Positions 5,963-13,264 of a stretch of 14,215 bases of DNA are shown in pieces. The stretch is taken from assembly GCA_030039095.1 (NCBI GenBank), contig JASHQP010000377.1, forward strand, positions 1-14,215, read 5' to 3'. Source of the DNA: Streptosporangiaceae bacterium (GTDB taxonomy: Bacteria > Actinomycetota > Actinomycetes > Streptosporangiales > Streptosporangiaceae). Each line of letters begins with the position of its first letter. Position 1 is the stretch's first letter. Under the pieces are notes generated by a model. That model was not told the DNA's origin, did not search any database, and worked only from the letters and a program-made list of their open reading frames with translations. The translations under genes and the position numbers were made by a program.

Positions 5963-5982
5963 GCTCGGGACTTTCGCCCATG
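5963..5982 (+). promoter_or_regulatory. Possible DevR/DosR-like box upstream of the DoxX gene
   Basis: CTCGGGACTTTCGCCCATGT matches the DevR/DosR consensus TTSGGGACTWWAGTCCCSAA at 13 of 20 positions, with 10 of 11 in the left half. It lies just before a possible -10 element (TAATAC, 6010-6015), roughly where an activator overlapping the -35 region would bind. The match is imperfect on the right half, so this is tentative. Confidence 0.3.
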
Positions 5983-6064
5983 TCCGGCGGTGGGCACCGC
6001 GCTGGAGGCTAATACCAGAGCCCGATGGACAGGGCACAGAACAAAGGAAGAAGGAAGCATTCCG

Positions 6065-6667
6065 ATGGCTAGCCCAATTGAGTTTCTCGGAGAGCCAGCG
6101 AAGCGGCACAACCTGCGCGCCTGGGAATGGCTCAAGGAGTCGAAGCTGATGGCCCTTCCGCTGACGGCGGCACGCTGCTGGCTCGGGGTCATGTGGATCG
6201 AAGCAGGCGCAGCGAAGCTCTGGGGCGCGGAGAACCCCGGCTTCCTGCACAACAGCGGCGCGGCCGTGGCGGGCTTCGCGGCGCATGGCGTGCCCGCCTA
6301 CTCGTGGTGGGGAAGCTTCCTGCACAGCTTCGTGGTTCCGAACGCCGGCTGGATCGCGATCATGGTCGCGGTCGCTGAGTACGCCATCGGCCTGGCACTC
6401 GTGTCCGGCCTGTTCACTCGCGTGGCGGCGGTCGGCAGCCTGGCGCTGCTGTTCACCTACGTCATGTCGGGCACCGCGAGCGTGTGCGCCTTCTACGCAC
6501 TGTTCGCCGTCGTCATCCTGGTCTTCTGGCGGACCTCGAGCTGGATCGGGGCCGACGGGCTCGTGGCCAGCTACCGCCAGCACCACAAGGGCCAGCGCAT
6601 GCACTTCCGCCTGACCTGGGGACGCGGCTCAGCCGGGACCGCCGGCCCACTCCACAAGACCGCCTGA
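6065..6667 (+). CDS. DoxX-family membrane protein
   Basis: The 200-residue protein is a DoxX-like integral membrane protein, a family linked to redox and thiol stress functions but with varied roles. Four hydrophobic segments are visible, at about 29-48, 94-116, 118-136 and 140-155. The first contains the hallmark WIEAGAAKLWG, and FVVPNAGWIAIMVAVAEYAI with GLALVSGLFTRVAA gives the second family signature. The C-terminus is basic and soluble. ATG 6065 is chosen because an AGGAAGAAGGAAG purine tract lies about ten bases upstream; the open frame extends farther upstream without family character. The gene stands alone, facing the GH28 gene across a strong hairpin, and may be controlled from the DevR-like site. 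Confidence 0.88.
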   Translation: MASPIEFLGEPAKRHNLRAWEWLKESKLMALPLTAARCWLGVMWIEAGAAKLWGAENPGFLHNSGAAVAGFAAHGVPAYSWWGSFLHSFVVPNAGWIAIMVAVAEYAIGLALVSGLFTRVAAVGSLALLFTYVMSGTASVCAFYALFAVVILVFWRTSSWIGADGLVASYRQHHKGQRMHFRLTWGRGSAGTAGPLHKTA

Positions 6668-6692
6668 GCGGTCCGCTTCCTCGGCTGAGTCG

Positions 6693-6731
6693 CGCTGGTG
6701 GGGCCCGGAAACCATCCGGGCCCCACCAGCG
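6693..6731. terminator. Strong bidirectional hairpin between convergent genes
   Basis: A perfect 17-base stem (CGCTGGTGGGGCCCGGA pairing with TCCGGGCCCCACCAGCG) with a 5-base loop lies 26 bases after the DoxX stop and 16 bases after the GH28 stop on the other strand. It can serve both convergent genes. No T-tract follows on either side. Confidence 0.75.
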
Positions 6732-6746
6732 TGTTCCGTGCCGGGG

Positions 6747-8345
6747 TCAGCCCTGGCCCCAGCCCAGCACGGGCGGGGGGCCGAAGGCCGGGATGTTGCA
6801 GGTGGGGATCGTGCCGGTGCCCTGGAACGCGGTGACGTTCACGCCGTTGGCCGCGTCGCCCTCCGGTCCCTCCGGGACGATGTTCGTGTTGTAGGTGTAG
6901 GCGTTCACGTACTCGGTCGGGCTCTCGCCGAGAGTCGGGCCCTCGCTGCCGTGGTTGCCGTCCTGGGTGACGTTGTCCAGGTCGACGTTCTCCAGCGCGA
7001 TCTGCAGCGGGTTCGCGGCGTCGAAGCCCTCGAAGATCGAGTACGCGCCGGACTCGGAGTCGGTGGCCACCACGCCGTTCAGCACGATATCGCTCTGCGT
7101 CGGGACGTCGGTCCCGCCCGAGGAGTAGTGCGGGTTGAAGATCAGCACGTGCTTGATGTTGGTCATGCAGATGTCGGTGTAGGTCACCCGGTCGGTGAGG
7201 CCGCCGCTGTTGGCGTCGGTCTTGACCTGGATGCCGGTGTCGCTGACCGACAGGTTGCCGAGGCTGTCCAGGCCGTTCAGGGTGGAGTTCTCGAACAGCA
7301 CGTTGTACACACCGCCCGCGGTCTGGCTGCCGACCGAGAGGCCGTGCGAGCCGTAGCAGTGCACGTCGTCGACGGTGATATCGGCCGACGGCGCACCCGC
7401 GTTCGACTTGACCGCCACGCAGTCGTCACCGTTCTGGATCATGTCGTCCTCGAGCGTGACGTCACGCTCGCTGACCGGGTCGACGCCGTCGGTGTTGCGC
7501 GCGGTGGCGGGGGTGTCGATCTCCACGCCCCAGACGGTCAGCCCGTGCCCGTTCTGGATGTACACGTGGTACATGGGGGAGTTCTCGAGCTCGACCTGGT
7601 AGATCGTGATGTCGTTGACGCCGTCGCCCTCGACCAGGATCGGGTTGTTCTGCTCACCACCCGAGTCGGCCGTCTGCGCGAGGTCCCACCAGCTCTGCGT
7701 GGACCCGACGAGCGTGTCCTCCCCGCGTCCGTCGATCGCCCCCAGGGTCCCGTCCGGGGTGCGCGTGCCCATCAGCCCGGACCCGGATCCCGTGAAGGTA
7801 ATGAACGGGGAGCAGCCGCCACCTGCCGCGCTGACGGTGCCACACGTGTTCGTGGGGAACTGGGCCGGGATCTGGTAGTCGGCCGGGTTCAGCGACGCGT
7901 AGAGAGTCACGCCTGCCTGGATGAGCAGCACCTCCCGGCTGCCGATCGTGAGCGGGCCGCTGAGGAACGCGTTGCTGCCGTTGCCAAATCCGGTGGCCAG
8001 CACGACCGCGCGGCCGGTCCCGGCGCAGCGGTTCAGGGCCGCCTGGATGCGGCCGGTGTCGGGCGGGGTGGTCTCGTCGTCGGCGGCGAACTCGCCGGTC
8101 GTCGTGGAGAGCGCGGCGCCCAGGATGATGCACGGGGCGGGCAGCCGCGGCTGGCGGGGATGGCGCGGGTCGCCGGTGGCGACGGGCAGGGGCTGTGACG
8201 GCGAGGCGGCGGCCGTTAAGGTGCCGGCCCCCTGCGCGGTGGACGTGGCCGCTGACGCCAGCCCAGCCGGCGCGGCGAACAGGGCCAGGGCGGCGGCGCA
8301 GACCGCCGCGGTGATCACGGATACCCACGAGGCCCTGCGGTTCAT
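6747..8345 (-). CDS. Secreted GH28 (polygalacturonase-like) glycoside hydrolase
   Basis: This 532-residue enzyme belongs to glycoside hydrolase family 28, right-handed beta-helix enzymes that hydrolyse galacturonan-type pectin chains by inversion. A Sec signal peptide occupies about 1-32 (MNRR, hydrophobic core, ASA), followed by a low-complexity Ala/Pro linker to about 70. The catalytic motifs appear in order: NTDG at 284-287, the DD pair at 307-308 in QNGDDCVAVKS, and the histidine H334 in CYGSHGLSVGS. Two departures stand out: the usual GHG is SHG, and the usual RIK substrate-binding motif is QVK at 373-375. The exact substrate is therefore uncertain. The start is fixed by a GGAGGAG ribosome-binding site immediately upstream. 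No transporter or other pectin gene adjoins it. Confidence 0.9.
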   Translation of the reverse strand: MNRRASWVSVITAAVCAAALALFAAPAGLASAATSTAQGAGTLTAAASPSQPLPVATGDPRHPRQPRLPAPCIILGAALSTTTGEFAADDETTPPDTGRIQAALNRCAGTGRAVVLATGFGNGSNAFLSGPLTIGSREVLLIQAGVTLYASLNPADYQIPAQFPTNTCGTVSAAGGGCSPFITFTGSGSGLMGTRTPDGTLGAIDGRGEDTLVGSTQSWWDLAQTADSGGEQNNPILVEGDGVNDITIYQVELENSPMYHVYIQNGHGLTVWGVEIDTPATARNTDGVDPVSERDVTLEDDMIQNGDDCVAVKSNAGAPSADITVDDVHCYGSHGLSVGSQTAGGVYNVLFENSTLNGLDSLGNLSVSDTGIQVKTDANSGGLTDRVTYTDICMTNIKHVLIFNPHYSSGGTDVPTQSDIVLNGVVATDSESGAYSIFEGFDAANPLQIALENVDLDNVTQDGNHGSEGPTLGESPTEYVNAYTYNTNIVPEGPEGDAANGVNVTAFQGTGTIPTCNIPAFGPPPVLGWGQG

Positions 8346-8411
8346 CGGCTCCTCCGGAGTGCATCGTCGCTACGCCAGCACGCCTGAACCCTCAATGTGA
8401 TGAGGTGTCGT

Positions 8412-8431
8412 GTATCGTATCTCATATATGA
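8412..8431 (-). promoter_or_regulatory. AT-rich repeat and palindrome upstream of the GH28 gene
   Basis: Two adjacent copies of GTATC (8412-8421 on the plus strand) abut a perfect 10-base palindrome TCATATATGA (8422-8431). This is an unusually AT-rich island 67-86 bases upstream of the GH28 start, a plausible place for a promoter and a regulator site. No clear -35/-10 pair could be assigned. Confidence 0.35.
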
Positions 8432-8575
8432 CTTGAGCGGAAGGGCATCCCCGTCCGCACCAATCAGGACCAGCGAGACGCCATCGCCGCAGCGATGACG
8501 GCGCGCCAGCACAGCGCGGGCATGACCGAGGAGACCGGCGACATCGTCGTGCCGTTGCCCCCGTTTTCCGGCTAG
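8432..8575 (+). pseudogene. 3' remnant of an unidentified gene
   Basis: The frame ending at TAG 8573-8575 reads KGIPVRTNQDQRDAIAAAMT and ends ETGDIVVPLPPFSG. It shows strong G/C third-position bias and is open back only to a TGA at 8429-8431, with no ATG or GTG start before the conserved-looking part. I do not recognise the family. The last four bases (CTAG) are shared with the stop of the fragment on the opposite strand, so both were probably 3' ends of convergent genes. Confidence 0.45.
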
Positions 8576-8721
8576 CCGGGCTGCGGGCCGAACGGCGGCT
8601 CCTTCTTGCAGGTGAGGTGCGCATGATCGGGAACGATCGTGACATGTATGCCGCCGCCCTTCCCGCCGGGCAGGAAGAAGTAGCCGAAGCTCAGCTCGGA
8701 GCCGGACGGTATCGCGGACGG
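8572..8721 (-). pseudogene. 3' remnant of an unidentified gene
   Basis: Read leftward, the frame gives AIPSGSELSFGYFFLPGGKG, then GGIHVTIVPDHAHLTCKK and a stop at 8574-8572. Codon bias supports real coding. The glycine-rich, beta-strand-like composition would suit an exported or beta-sandwich domain, but I cannot name a family. Its beginning has been lost: immediately upstream (about 8723) a VOC fragment starts on the other strand. The frame happens to stay open to 8913 through that fragment, which is chance. Confidence 0.45.
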
Positions 8722-8722
8722 G

Positions 8723-8860
8723 GTGATCGTGACTACTGCCGACGCCGAGGCCGACGTGCTCACCAGGCTCGGCGCCCGCATTCTGGCCAGGTACCAGGGC
8801 TGGATCACGCTGGCAGACCCCGAAGGCAACGAGTTCTGCATCCAGCGCACTATTCGCTGA
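8723..8860 (+). pseudogene. C-terminal fragment of a VOC/glyoxalase-like protein
   Basis: The frame ending at TGA 8858-8860 reads ADVLTRLGARILARYQG then WITLADPEGNEFCIQR, the C-terminal strand-turn-strand signature of Glyoxalase_6-type VOC proteins. The N-terminal two thirds are absent. It resembles the intact VOC gene 230 bases downstream, sharing 25 of 27 bases over the LADPEGNEF codons. Confidence 0.7.
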
Positions 8861-8871
8861 TGCGAAATGCC

Positions 8872-8972
8872 TCCGAGTTCTTGTCTCAGGCTGTCGACCA
8901 GCTTTCGTCCCACTCGTCATGCGCGCCCGCGCCGCCGCCCTGGATGAACAGGATCTGCCGAGTGCGTGTCAC
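8872..8972 (-). pseudogene. 5' fragment of an RBBP9/YdeN-like alpha/beta-hydrolase, frameshifted
   Basis: From GTG 8972 the minus strand reads VTRTRQILFIQGGGAGAHDE then WDE, and after a one-base loss near 8904 the next frame continues KLVDSLRQELG. Together they form the N-terminus of a small serine hydrolase of the RBBP9/YdeN type, in which FIQGGG..AHDEWD..LVDSL is the first strand and oxyanion loop. The match stops at about 8872, where the VOC fragment begins, so the catalytic serine, aspartate and histidine regions are missing. Confidence 0.6.
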
Positions 8973-9092
8973 GGCGACGCCTTCCGCGCCTCCGTCGCAA
9001 CCCCGACGGTGATTCCCATCGCGCCTGGACATCGCTGCTGGCGGCTCCCGTGCGATGCTCGGTCACAACGTAGGCGCGATGGAGGCGTGAGC

Positions 9093-9458
9093 ATGAGCAG
9101 TTCCATCCTGAACGTGACCTTTGATTGCTCGGATGCTGCATCGATTGCCCAGTTCTGGAGTGCCGTCACCGGCTGGCCATGGTCCAAGCAGGAAATGCCT
9201 GGTAATCCTTTCTGGGTCGTCGGTGAGCCGGCTGCGGCGGGCCCCCGGCTCGTCTTCGTGAATGTCCCCGAGGGCAAGCATGGAAAGAACCGTGTCCATC
9301 TCGACCTGGTTCCTGACGGCTCCCAGGGGGAAGAACTGGCCCGGCTCGAAGCACTCGGCGCCCGTGTCATCGATGACCGCCGTCACATCGCACCAGGAGG
9401 CTGGGTGGTGCTGGCAGACCCCGAGGGAAACGAGTTCGACCTGGAGGGCGGGGAGTAG
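9093..9458 (+). CDS. VOC-superfamily (glyoxalase/bleomycin-resistance-like) protein
   Basis: The 121-residue protein has the vicinal-oxygen-chelate fold pattern of two beta-alpha-beta-beta-beta modules. Module one contains NVTFDCSDAASIAQFWSAVT and GWPW; module two contains KNRVHLDLVPDGSQGEELAR, the helix ending LEALGARVI, and the closing strands GWVVLADPEGNEFDLEGG. It matches the Glyoxalase_6-like group common in actinomycetes, where the substrate is usually unknown. H of NRVHLD and E of NEFDLE are the candidate metal ligands in module two. ATG 9093 follows a GGAGG ribosome-binding site at 9081-9085. It stands alone, downstream of the remnant cluster that includes a related fragment. Confidence 0.85.
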   Translation: MSSSILNVTFDCSDAASIAQFWSAVTGWPWSKQEMPGNPFWVVGEPAAAGPRLVFVNVPEGKHGKNRVHLDLVPDGSQGEELARLEALGARVIDDRRHIAPGGWVVLADPEGNEFDLEGGE

Positions 9459-9651
9459 GCACCGCCGGAGTGTCACCTGCTGGCACTCTGCCGCTGGCGT
9501 CGCACCTCGAGCGCGCTGCGTTGAGCACGGCACGGAGATAAACGAGCAATAAGCCACGTTTTACTTTGCGCCGTGGCCCAAACCGCACCGGAGTCTGAAT
9601 ACAGACAGGTTTCCTGTATGGAAGCGTTAAGCGTTTCTCATCGCTTTCGTC
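9459..9651. other. Non-coding stretch with small inverted repeats
   Basis: No gene is supported between the VOC stop and the promoter. Two small inverted repeats are present: GAGTG/CACTC around 9473-9493, a weak candidate terminator for the VOC gene, and ACAGG-TTT-CCTGT at 9605-9617, nested in ATACAG/CTGTAT (9599-9619). The second lies about 33 bases upstream of the -35 element and could be a regulator site. Confidence 0.35.
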
Positions 9652-9680
9652 TTGAGCGGTTCTGGCACGCTGCCTATATT
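9652..9680 (+). promoter_or_regulatory. Sigma-A-type promoter of the substrate-binding protein gene
   Basis: TTGAGC at 9652-9657 and TATATT at 9675-9680 are separated by exactly 17 bases and match the housekeeping -35 and -10 consensus well. Transcription would start near 9687, giving a leader of about 130 bases before the start at 9820. The leader holds GC-rich inverted repeats but no riboswitch I recognise. Confidence 0.65.
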
Positions 9681-9819
9681 TGGGCGGAGCGCTGCTCTTC
9701 GTCGGGCCACCAATGAGGCTGGGCCCAGTTCAGAATCCGCCCGGTGAGGCGGCGCGATCGCCGGCCGGAGCGCCGCCAGGTGCTGGCCGAGCGGGCTTCC
9801 CGGGGCTAAGGAGACAGCG

Positions 9820-11670
9820 ATGGGGTCATGGCCAGGGCAGGGTGGATGCAGATCCGGGCGGCGCGGCAGGATGATCGTGGCGGCCGTCGGGGCGGCCGCG
9901 CTTGCCCTGGTCGCGGGTGCTTGCAGCAGCACCGGCACTAGCTCGTCATCGGGCGCGCCGGTCCATGGTGGCACGGCGGTAATGGCGGAGCCGCCGTCGC
10001 TGACTCCGAACTACATTTTCCCGTTCGCCAGCAGCACCTACGCCAGCAACGAGAACATCTTCGACCTGGACTGGCTGATGTACCGGCCGCTGTACTGGTT
10101 CGGCAACGGGGCCCAGCCGACGGTGAACAACTCGCTGAGCCTGGCCAACCCGCCTTCTTTCAACGGCACCAAAGTCACCATCACGCTGAAGCATTACATG
10201 TGGTCCAACGGCACCCAGGTCACCGCTTCGGACGTGAAGTTCTGGCTGGACATGTTGCTGGCCGTGCCGCAGGACTGGGGGCTGGGCAACGGGTTCCCGC
10301 AGAACGTGAAGGACATCACGGTGGTCAATCCCACCGAGCTGACCATGGTGATGGACAAGGCGTACTCGCCGACCTGGTTCCAGTACAACGAGCTGAGCCA
10401 GGTCACACCGATGCCGGTGGCGTGGGACCGGACCGCGTCGGGCCCGAGCAGTTGCGACACCACGATCAGCGACTGCGCGGCGGTGTATAGCTACCTGAAC
10501 AAGCAGTCCCAGGACCTGTCCGGATACGCGACGTCGCCGATCTGGGGCATCGTGGACGGGCCGTGGCGGCTGAGCTCGTTCAACGCCGATGGGCACGTCA
10601 CGTTCGTGCCGAACAAGAAGTACTCGGGCCCGGTCAAGCCGAAGCTGTCGGCGTTCGAGGAGGTGCCGTTCACCACGGACTCGGCCGAGTACGACGTGCT
10701 GCGGTCGCAGAGTTCCGGCACCAAGATCGACTACGGGTACCTGCCCCCGGAGGACGCCCCGGCCAAGCCGGCCAACAAGGCCGTGGGCACCAACCCGCTG
10801 CCCAACTACACGCTGTCGCCGCTGTACGCGTGGGGCATCGGCTACTACACGCTGAACTTCCAGTCCACCACCGGCAACGGTCCGATCATCCGGCAGCTCT
10901 ACTTCCGCCAGGCGCTGGCATACCTGATGAACCAGTCCGCGGTGATCGAGGGCCCGCTGCGCGGCTACGGGGCTCTCACCGTGGGGCCGGTCGGCAGCAC
11001 CCCGGCGACGGAGTTCCTGTCGCCGCAGGCCAAACAGGACGGCGACCCGTTCCCTTACAGTCCGCAAAAGGCCAAGAGCCTGCTGACCAGCCACGGCTGG
11101 ACCGTGGTCCCGAACGGCGTGTCGACCTGCGCCAACCCCAGCCTGTGCGGCCCGGGGATCAAGAAGGGGCAGCCGCTGAGCTTCGGCTTCCTGTACGCGA
11201 GCGGGACCGCGTGGGTCCAGTCCGAGGTGACCCAGCTGCAGTCCAACGCCGCTTCGGTCGGGATCAAGCTCAATCTCGAGCCCAAGCCCTTCAACGACCT
11301 GGGCGCGGTGGCCGGCAACTGCGTGGTGGCGAAGCTCCCGTGCAACTGGGACATGGTCAGCTTCGGCAACGGCTGGTCGTACTCGCCGGACTTCCTGCCG
11401 ACCGGCGACGAGGTGTTCGAGTGCGGCGCGATCAACAACTTCGGCGGATACTGCAACACAACCAACGACGCGCTGATCGACAAGACGCTGACGAGCAGCA
11501 ACCTGCAGTACATGTACAGCTGGCAGAACTACATGACCCCGCAGCTTCCGGTGGAGTGGGCGCCGAACGCCGCCACCCAGCTGACCGAGGTCGCCGGCAA
11601 CCTGAAGGGTGCCCTGCCGCAAAGCCCTACGCTCAGCATCAACCCGGAAAACTGGTACTTCGTCAAGTAG
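9820..11670 (+). CDS. ABC-type family-5 substrate-binding lipoprotein (peptide/nickel class)
   Basis: The 616-residue product is a solute-binding lipoprotein of the SBP_bac_5 class, which captures oligopeptides or related ligands outside the cell for an ABC importer. A signal peptide with basic start (CRSGRRGRM) and hydrophobic core ends in the lipobox VAGAC with C35 as the lipidated residue, followed by a Ser/Thr/Gly linker. The mature part shows the class features: TITLKHYMWSNGTQVTASDV (near 122-141), then GPWRLSSF with NKKYSG, and the hinge region QLYFRQALAYLMNQ. AAGGAG at 9809-9814 fixes the start. No permease or ATPase gene lies beside it, so it either uses transport proteins encoded elsewhere or serves another role. 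The next gene, an amidohydrolase, may be co-transcribed. Confidence 0.92.
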   Translation: MGSWPGQGGCRSGRRGRMIVAAVGAAALALVAGACSSTGTSSSSGAPVHGGTAVMAEPPSLTPNYIFPFASSTYASNENIFDLDWLMYRPLYWFGNGAQPTVNNSLSLANPPSFNGTKVTITLKHYMWSNGTQVTASDVKFWLDMLLAVPQDWGLGNGFPQNVKDITVVNPTELTMVMDKAYSPTWFQYNELSQVTPMPVAWDRTASGPSSCDTTISDCAAVYSYLNKQSQDLSGYATSPIWGIVDGPWRLSSFNADGHVTFVPNKKYSGPVKPKLSAFEEVPFTTDSAEYDVLRSQSSGTKIDYGYLPPEDAPAKPANKAVGTNPLPNYTLSPLYAWGIGYYTLNFQSTTGNGPIIRQLYFRQALAYLMNQSAVIEGPLRGYGALTVGPVGSTPATEFLSPQAKQDGDPFPYSPQKAKSLLTSHGWTVVPNGVSTCANPSLCGPGIKKGQPLSFGFLYASGTAWVQSEVTQLQSNAASVGIKLNLEPKPFNDLGAVAGNCVVAKLPCNWDMVSFGNGWSYSPDFLPTGDEVFECGAINNFGGYCNTTNDALIDKTLTSSNLQYMYSWQNYMTPQLPVEWAPNAATQLTEVAGNLKGALPQSPTLSINPENWYFVK

Positions 11671-11772
11671 GCGTGCGCCGCGTCCGGCGCGGCCACCGGC
11701 TTGGGCGTCACCCACGCCATGCCCGTTAGGATCACGTCACCGCGGCTCACCAGCGAGAAAGGATGGCGGTCA

Positions 11773-12999
11773 ATGGGGGTGGCGATCCTGCGGAACGCGT
11801 CGGTGCTCGACCCGGAGCGGGGTGAGCTGGCGGAGGGGCTGTCGGTGGCGGTCGAGGACGGCCGGATCGCCGACGTCGGCCCAGGGCTCACCGGCCCGCA
11901 GGATGCGCTCGTCCTGGACGTGGCCGGCCGCACCGTGATGCCGGGGCTGATCGACGCGCACACCCACCCGGCGATCGTCGACGCGGACGTGTTCGCGATG
12001 GCCGAGTGGTCGCCCACGTATGTGGCGGCCCGCGCCGGGCGGGCGCTGGAGGGCATGCTGTCGCGGGGGTTCACCACGATCCGCGACGTCGGGGCCGGGG
12101 AGCACGGGCTGGCGCGGGCGGTGGACGAGGGGTACTTCACTGGGCCGCGGATGCGGTTCGGCGGCAAGCAGCTGTCGCAGACCGGCGGCGCGGGGGACTG
12201 GCGGGCGCCGGGCCGGCGGGTCTACGACGACAACTACTACGCACCGGCGATCGGGGTGATCTGCGATGGGGTGCCCGAGGTCCGGCGGGCGGTCCGGGAA
12301 GAGGTGCGGCGTGGGGCGCACCACATCAAGGTGTACCTCAGCGGTGCCGTCGACTCGCCGAGCGACCGGGTGGACTCGACGCAGTTCTCGATCGAGGAGC
12401 TGAAGGCGATCGTGGAGGAGGCCACGGCTGCGAACATCTACGTGGCCGGGCACGCGTACACCTCGCGGGCGATCAACCGCGGCCTGGAGTGCGGTGTGCG
12501 CTCGATCGAGCACGGCAACCTCATGGACGAATCCAGCATCCCGTTCTTCCGCGCAAGTGGTGCGTTCTACGTGCCGACGATCGTCACCTACCAGACCCTG
12601 GCCAGGAAGGCGCGCGACGGCGAGCTGCCCGCGGATATCGCCGACAAGCTGGCCGAGGTCATCGGCGGGGCGCTCGGTGCGCTGGAGATGGCGCACAAGG
12701 CCGGGCTGCCGATCGTTTACGGCACTGACCTGTTCGCTGACACGCACGATCAGCAGCTGCAGGAGTTCGTGATCCGCTCCGAGGTCCAGCCTCCGGCCGA
12801 CCTGATCCGGGCGGCGACCACGACCGCTGCGGCACTGCTGTGCATGGTGGGGCAGGTGGGGGTCGTGGCGCCCGGGGCGTACGCCGACCTGCTGGTGGTC
12901 GACGGCAACCCGCTGGACGACATCCGGGTGCTCACCGCGCCGGAGCGGAACCTCAAGCTGATCATGAAAGAGGGCCGGGTCTACAAGAACGAGCTCTAG
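11773..12999 (+). CDS. Metal-dependent amidohydrolase (Xaa-Pro dipeptidase/imidazolonepropionase-like)
   Basis: This 408-residue cytoplasmic enzyme belongs to the amidohydrolase superfamily with two bound metals. Ligands are visible in order: HTH (H63 and H65) in MPGLIDAHTHP, K186 in HHIKVYLSG as the probable carboxylated lysine, H227 in YVAGHAY, H247 in RSIEHGN and D319 in YGTDL. The N- and C-terminal beta-sandwich segments (VEDGRIADVG and GAYADLLVVDGNPLDDI) are complete. This subgroup contains dipeptidases acting on Xaa-Pro or Xaa-Arg/Lys and related N-acyl amino acids; the substrate here is not predictable. The start at 11773 is chosen over 11701 because the family N-terminus begins at VAILRNASVLDP and an AAGGA site lies about ten bases upstream. 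It follows the binding-protein gene by 102 bases. Confidence 0.9.
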   Translation: MGVAILRNASVLDPERGELAEGLSVAVEDGRIADVGPGLTGPQDALVLDVAGRTVMPGLIDAHTHPAIVDADVFAMAEWSPTYVAARAGRALEGMLSRGFTTIRDVGAGEHGLARAVDEGYFTGPRMRFGGKQLSQTGGAGDWRAPGRRVYDDNYYAPAIGVICDGVPEVRRAVREEVRRGAHHIKVYLSGAVDSPSDRVDSTQFSIEELKAIVEEATAANIYVAGHAYTSRAINRGLECGVRSIEHGNLMDESSIPFFRASGAFYVPTIVTYQTLARKARDGELPADIADKLAEVIGGALGALEMAHKAGLPIVYGTDLFADTHDQQLQEFVIRSEVQPPADLIRAATTTAAALLCMVGQVGVVAPGAYADLLVVDGNPLDDIRVLTAPERNLKLIMKEGRVYKNEL

Positions 13000-13032
13000 G
13001 TTCAGCGCCGGTTGGCGTGGAACGTCTTCCAT

Positions 13033-13084
13033 GATCTAGGAGCCTTTCGTGCAGATGCTGCGCGGAAGGCTCCTAGATCTTTTG
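13033..13084 (+). terminator. Intrinsic terminator after the amidohydrolase gene
   Basis: A 14-base perfect stem (GATCTAGGAGCCTT at 13033-13046 pairing with AAGGCTCCTAGATC at 13066-13079) is followed directly by TTTT. It lies 34 bases after the amidohydrolase stop and is a textbook stem with a short U-tract. Confidence 0.85.
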
Positions 13085-13170
13085 GCTGGGGGCTGCGGCT
13101 GGGGTGCGAACGTCTTGCGGGGCGCGAGGCCAGCACCGGCGCCATGTGATCCAGAAATACGCGGGAGTGC

Positions 13171-13200
13171 TTGACATCGCAGGCCGGCACGCGGTTAGGT
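13171..13200 (+). promoter_or_regulatory. Promoter of the iron-uptake operon
   Basis: A perfect TTGACA -35 element at 13171-13176 is followed 18 bases later by TTAGGT (13195-13200), a weak -10 that is itself the start of the first iron box. Repressor binding would thus block RNA polymerase directly. Confidence 0.6.
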
Positions 13201-13228
13201 AAGCCTTACTTAGGAATGCCTATCCTAA
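13195..13228 (+). promoter_or_regulatory. Two overlapping DtxR/IdeR-type iron boxes
   Basis: TTAGGTAAGCCTTACTTAG (13195-13213) and TTAGGAATGCCTATCCTAA (13210-13228) each follow the 19-base DtxR/IdeR/DmdR iron-box pattern TTAGGTTAGSCTAACCTAA, with paired TTAGG and CCTAA ends exact in the second. They overlap by four bases and cover the -10 region and leader of the permease gene. With iron bound, the repressor should switch the operon off. Confidence 0.85.
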
Positions 13229-13264
13229 CGGGCCAGCTCTCGGCGCCGTGGAAGGGGACGACGA

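Noticed and set aside
6738..8198. Long plus-strand frame opposite the GH28 gene
   Set aside because: Val/Asp/Arg/Gly-rich shadow caused by high GC third positions; the GH28 motifs and signal peptide are on the minus strand.
9946..11715. 589-codon minus-strand frame opposite the binding protein
   Set aside because: Arg/Val/His-rich shadow without motifs; the plus strand has a lipobox, ribosome-binding site and promoter.
11770..13032. 420-codon minus-strand frame opposite the amidohydrolase
   Set aside because: Shadow frame; all metal ligands of the amidohydrolase are on the plus strand.
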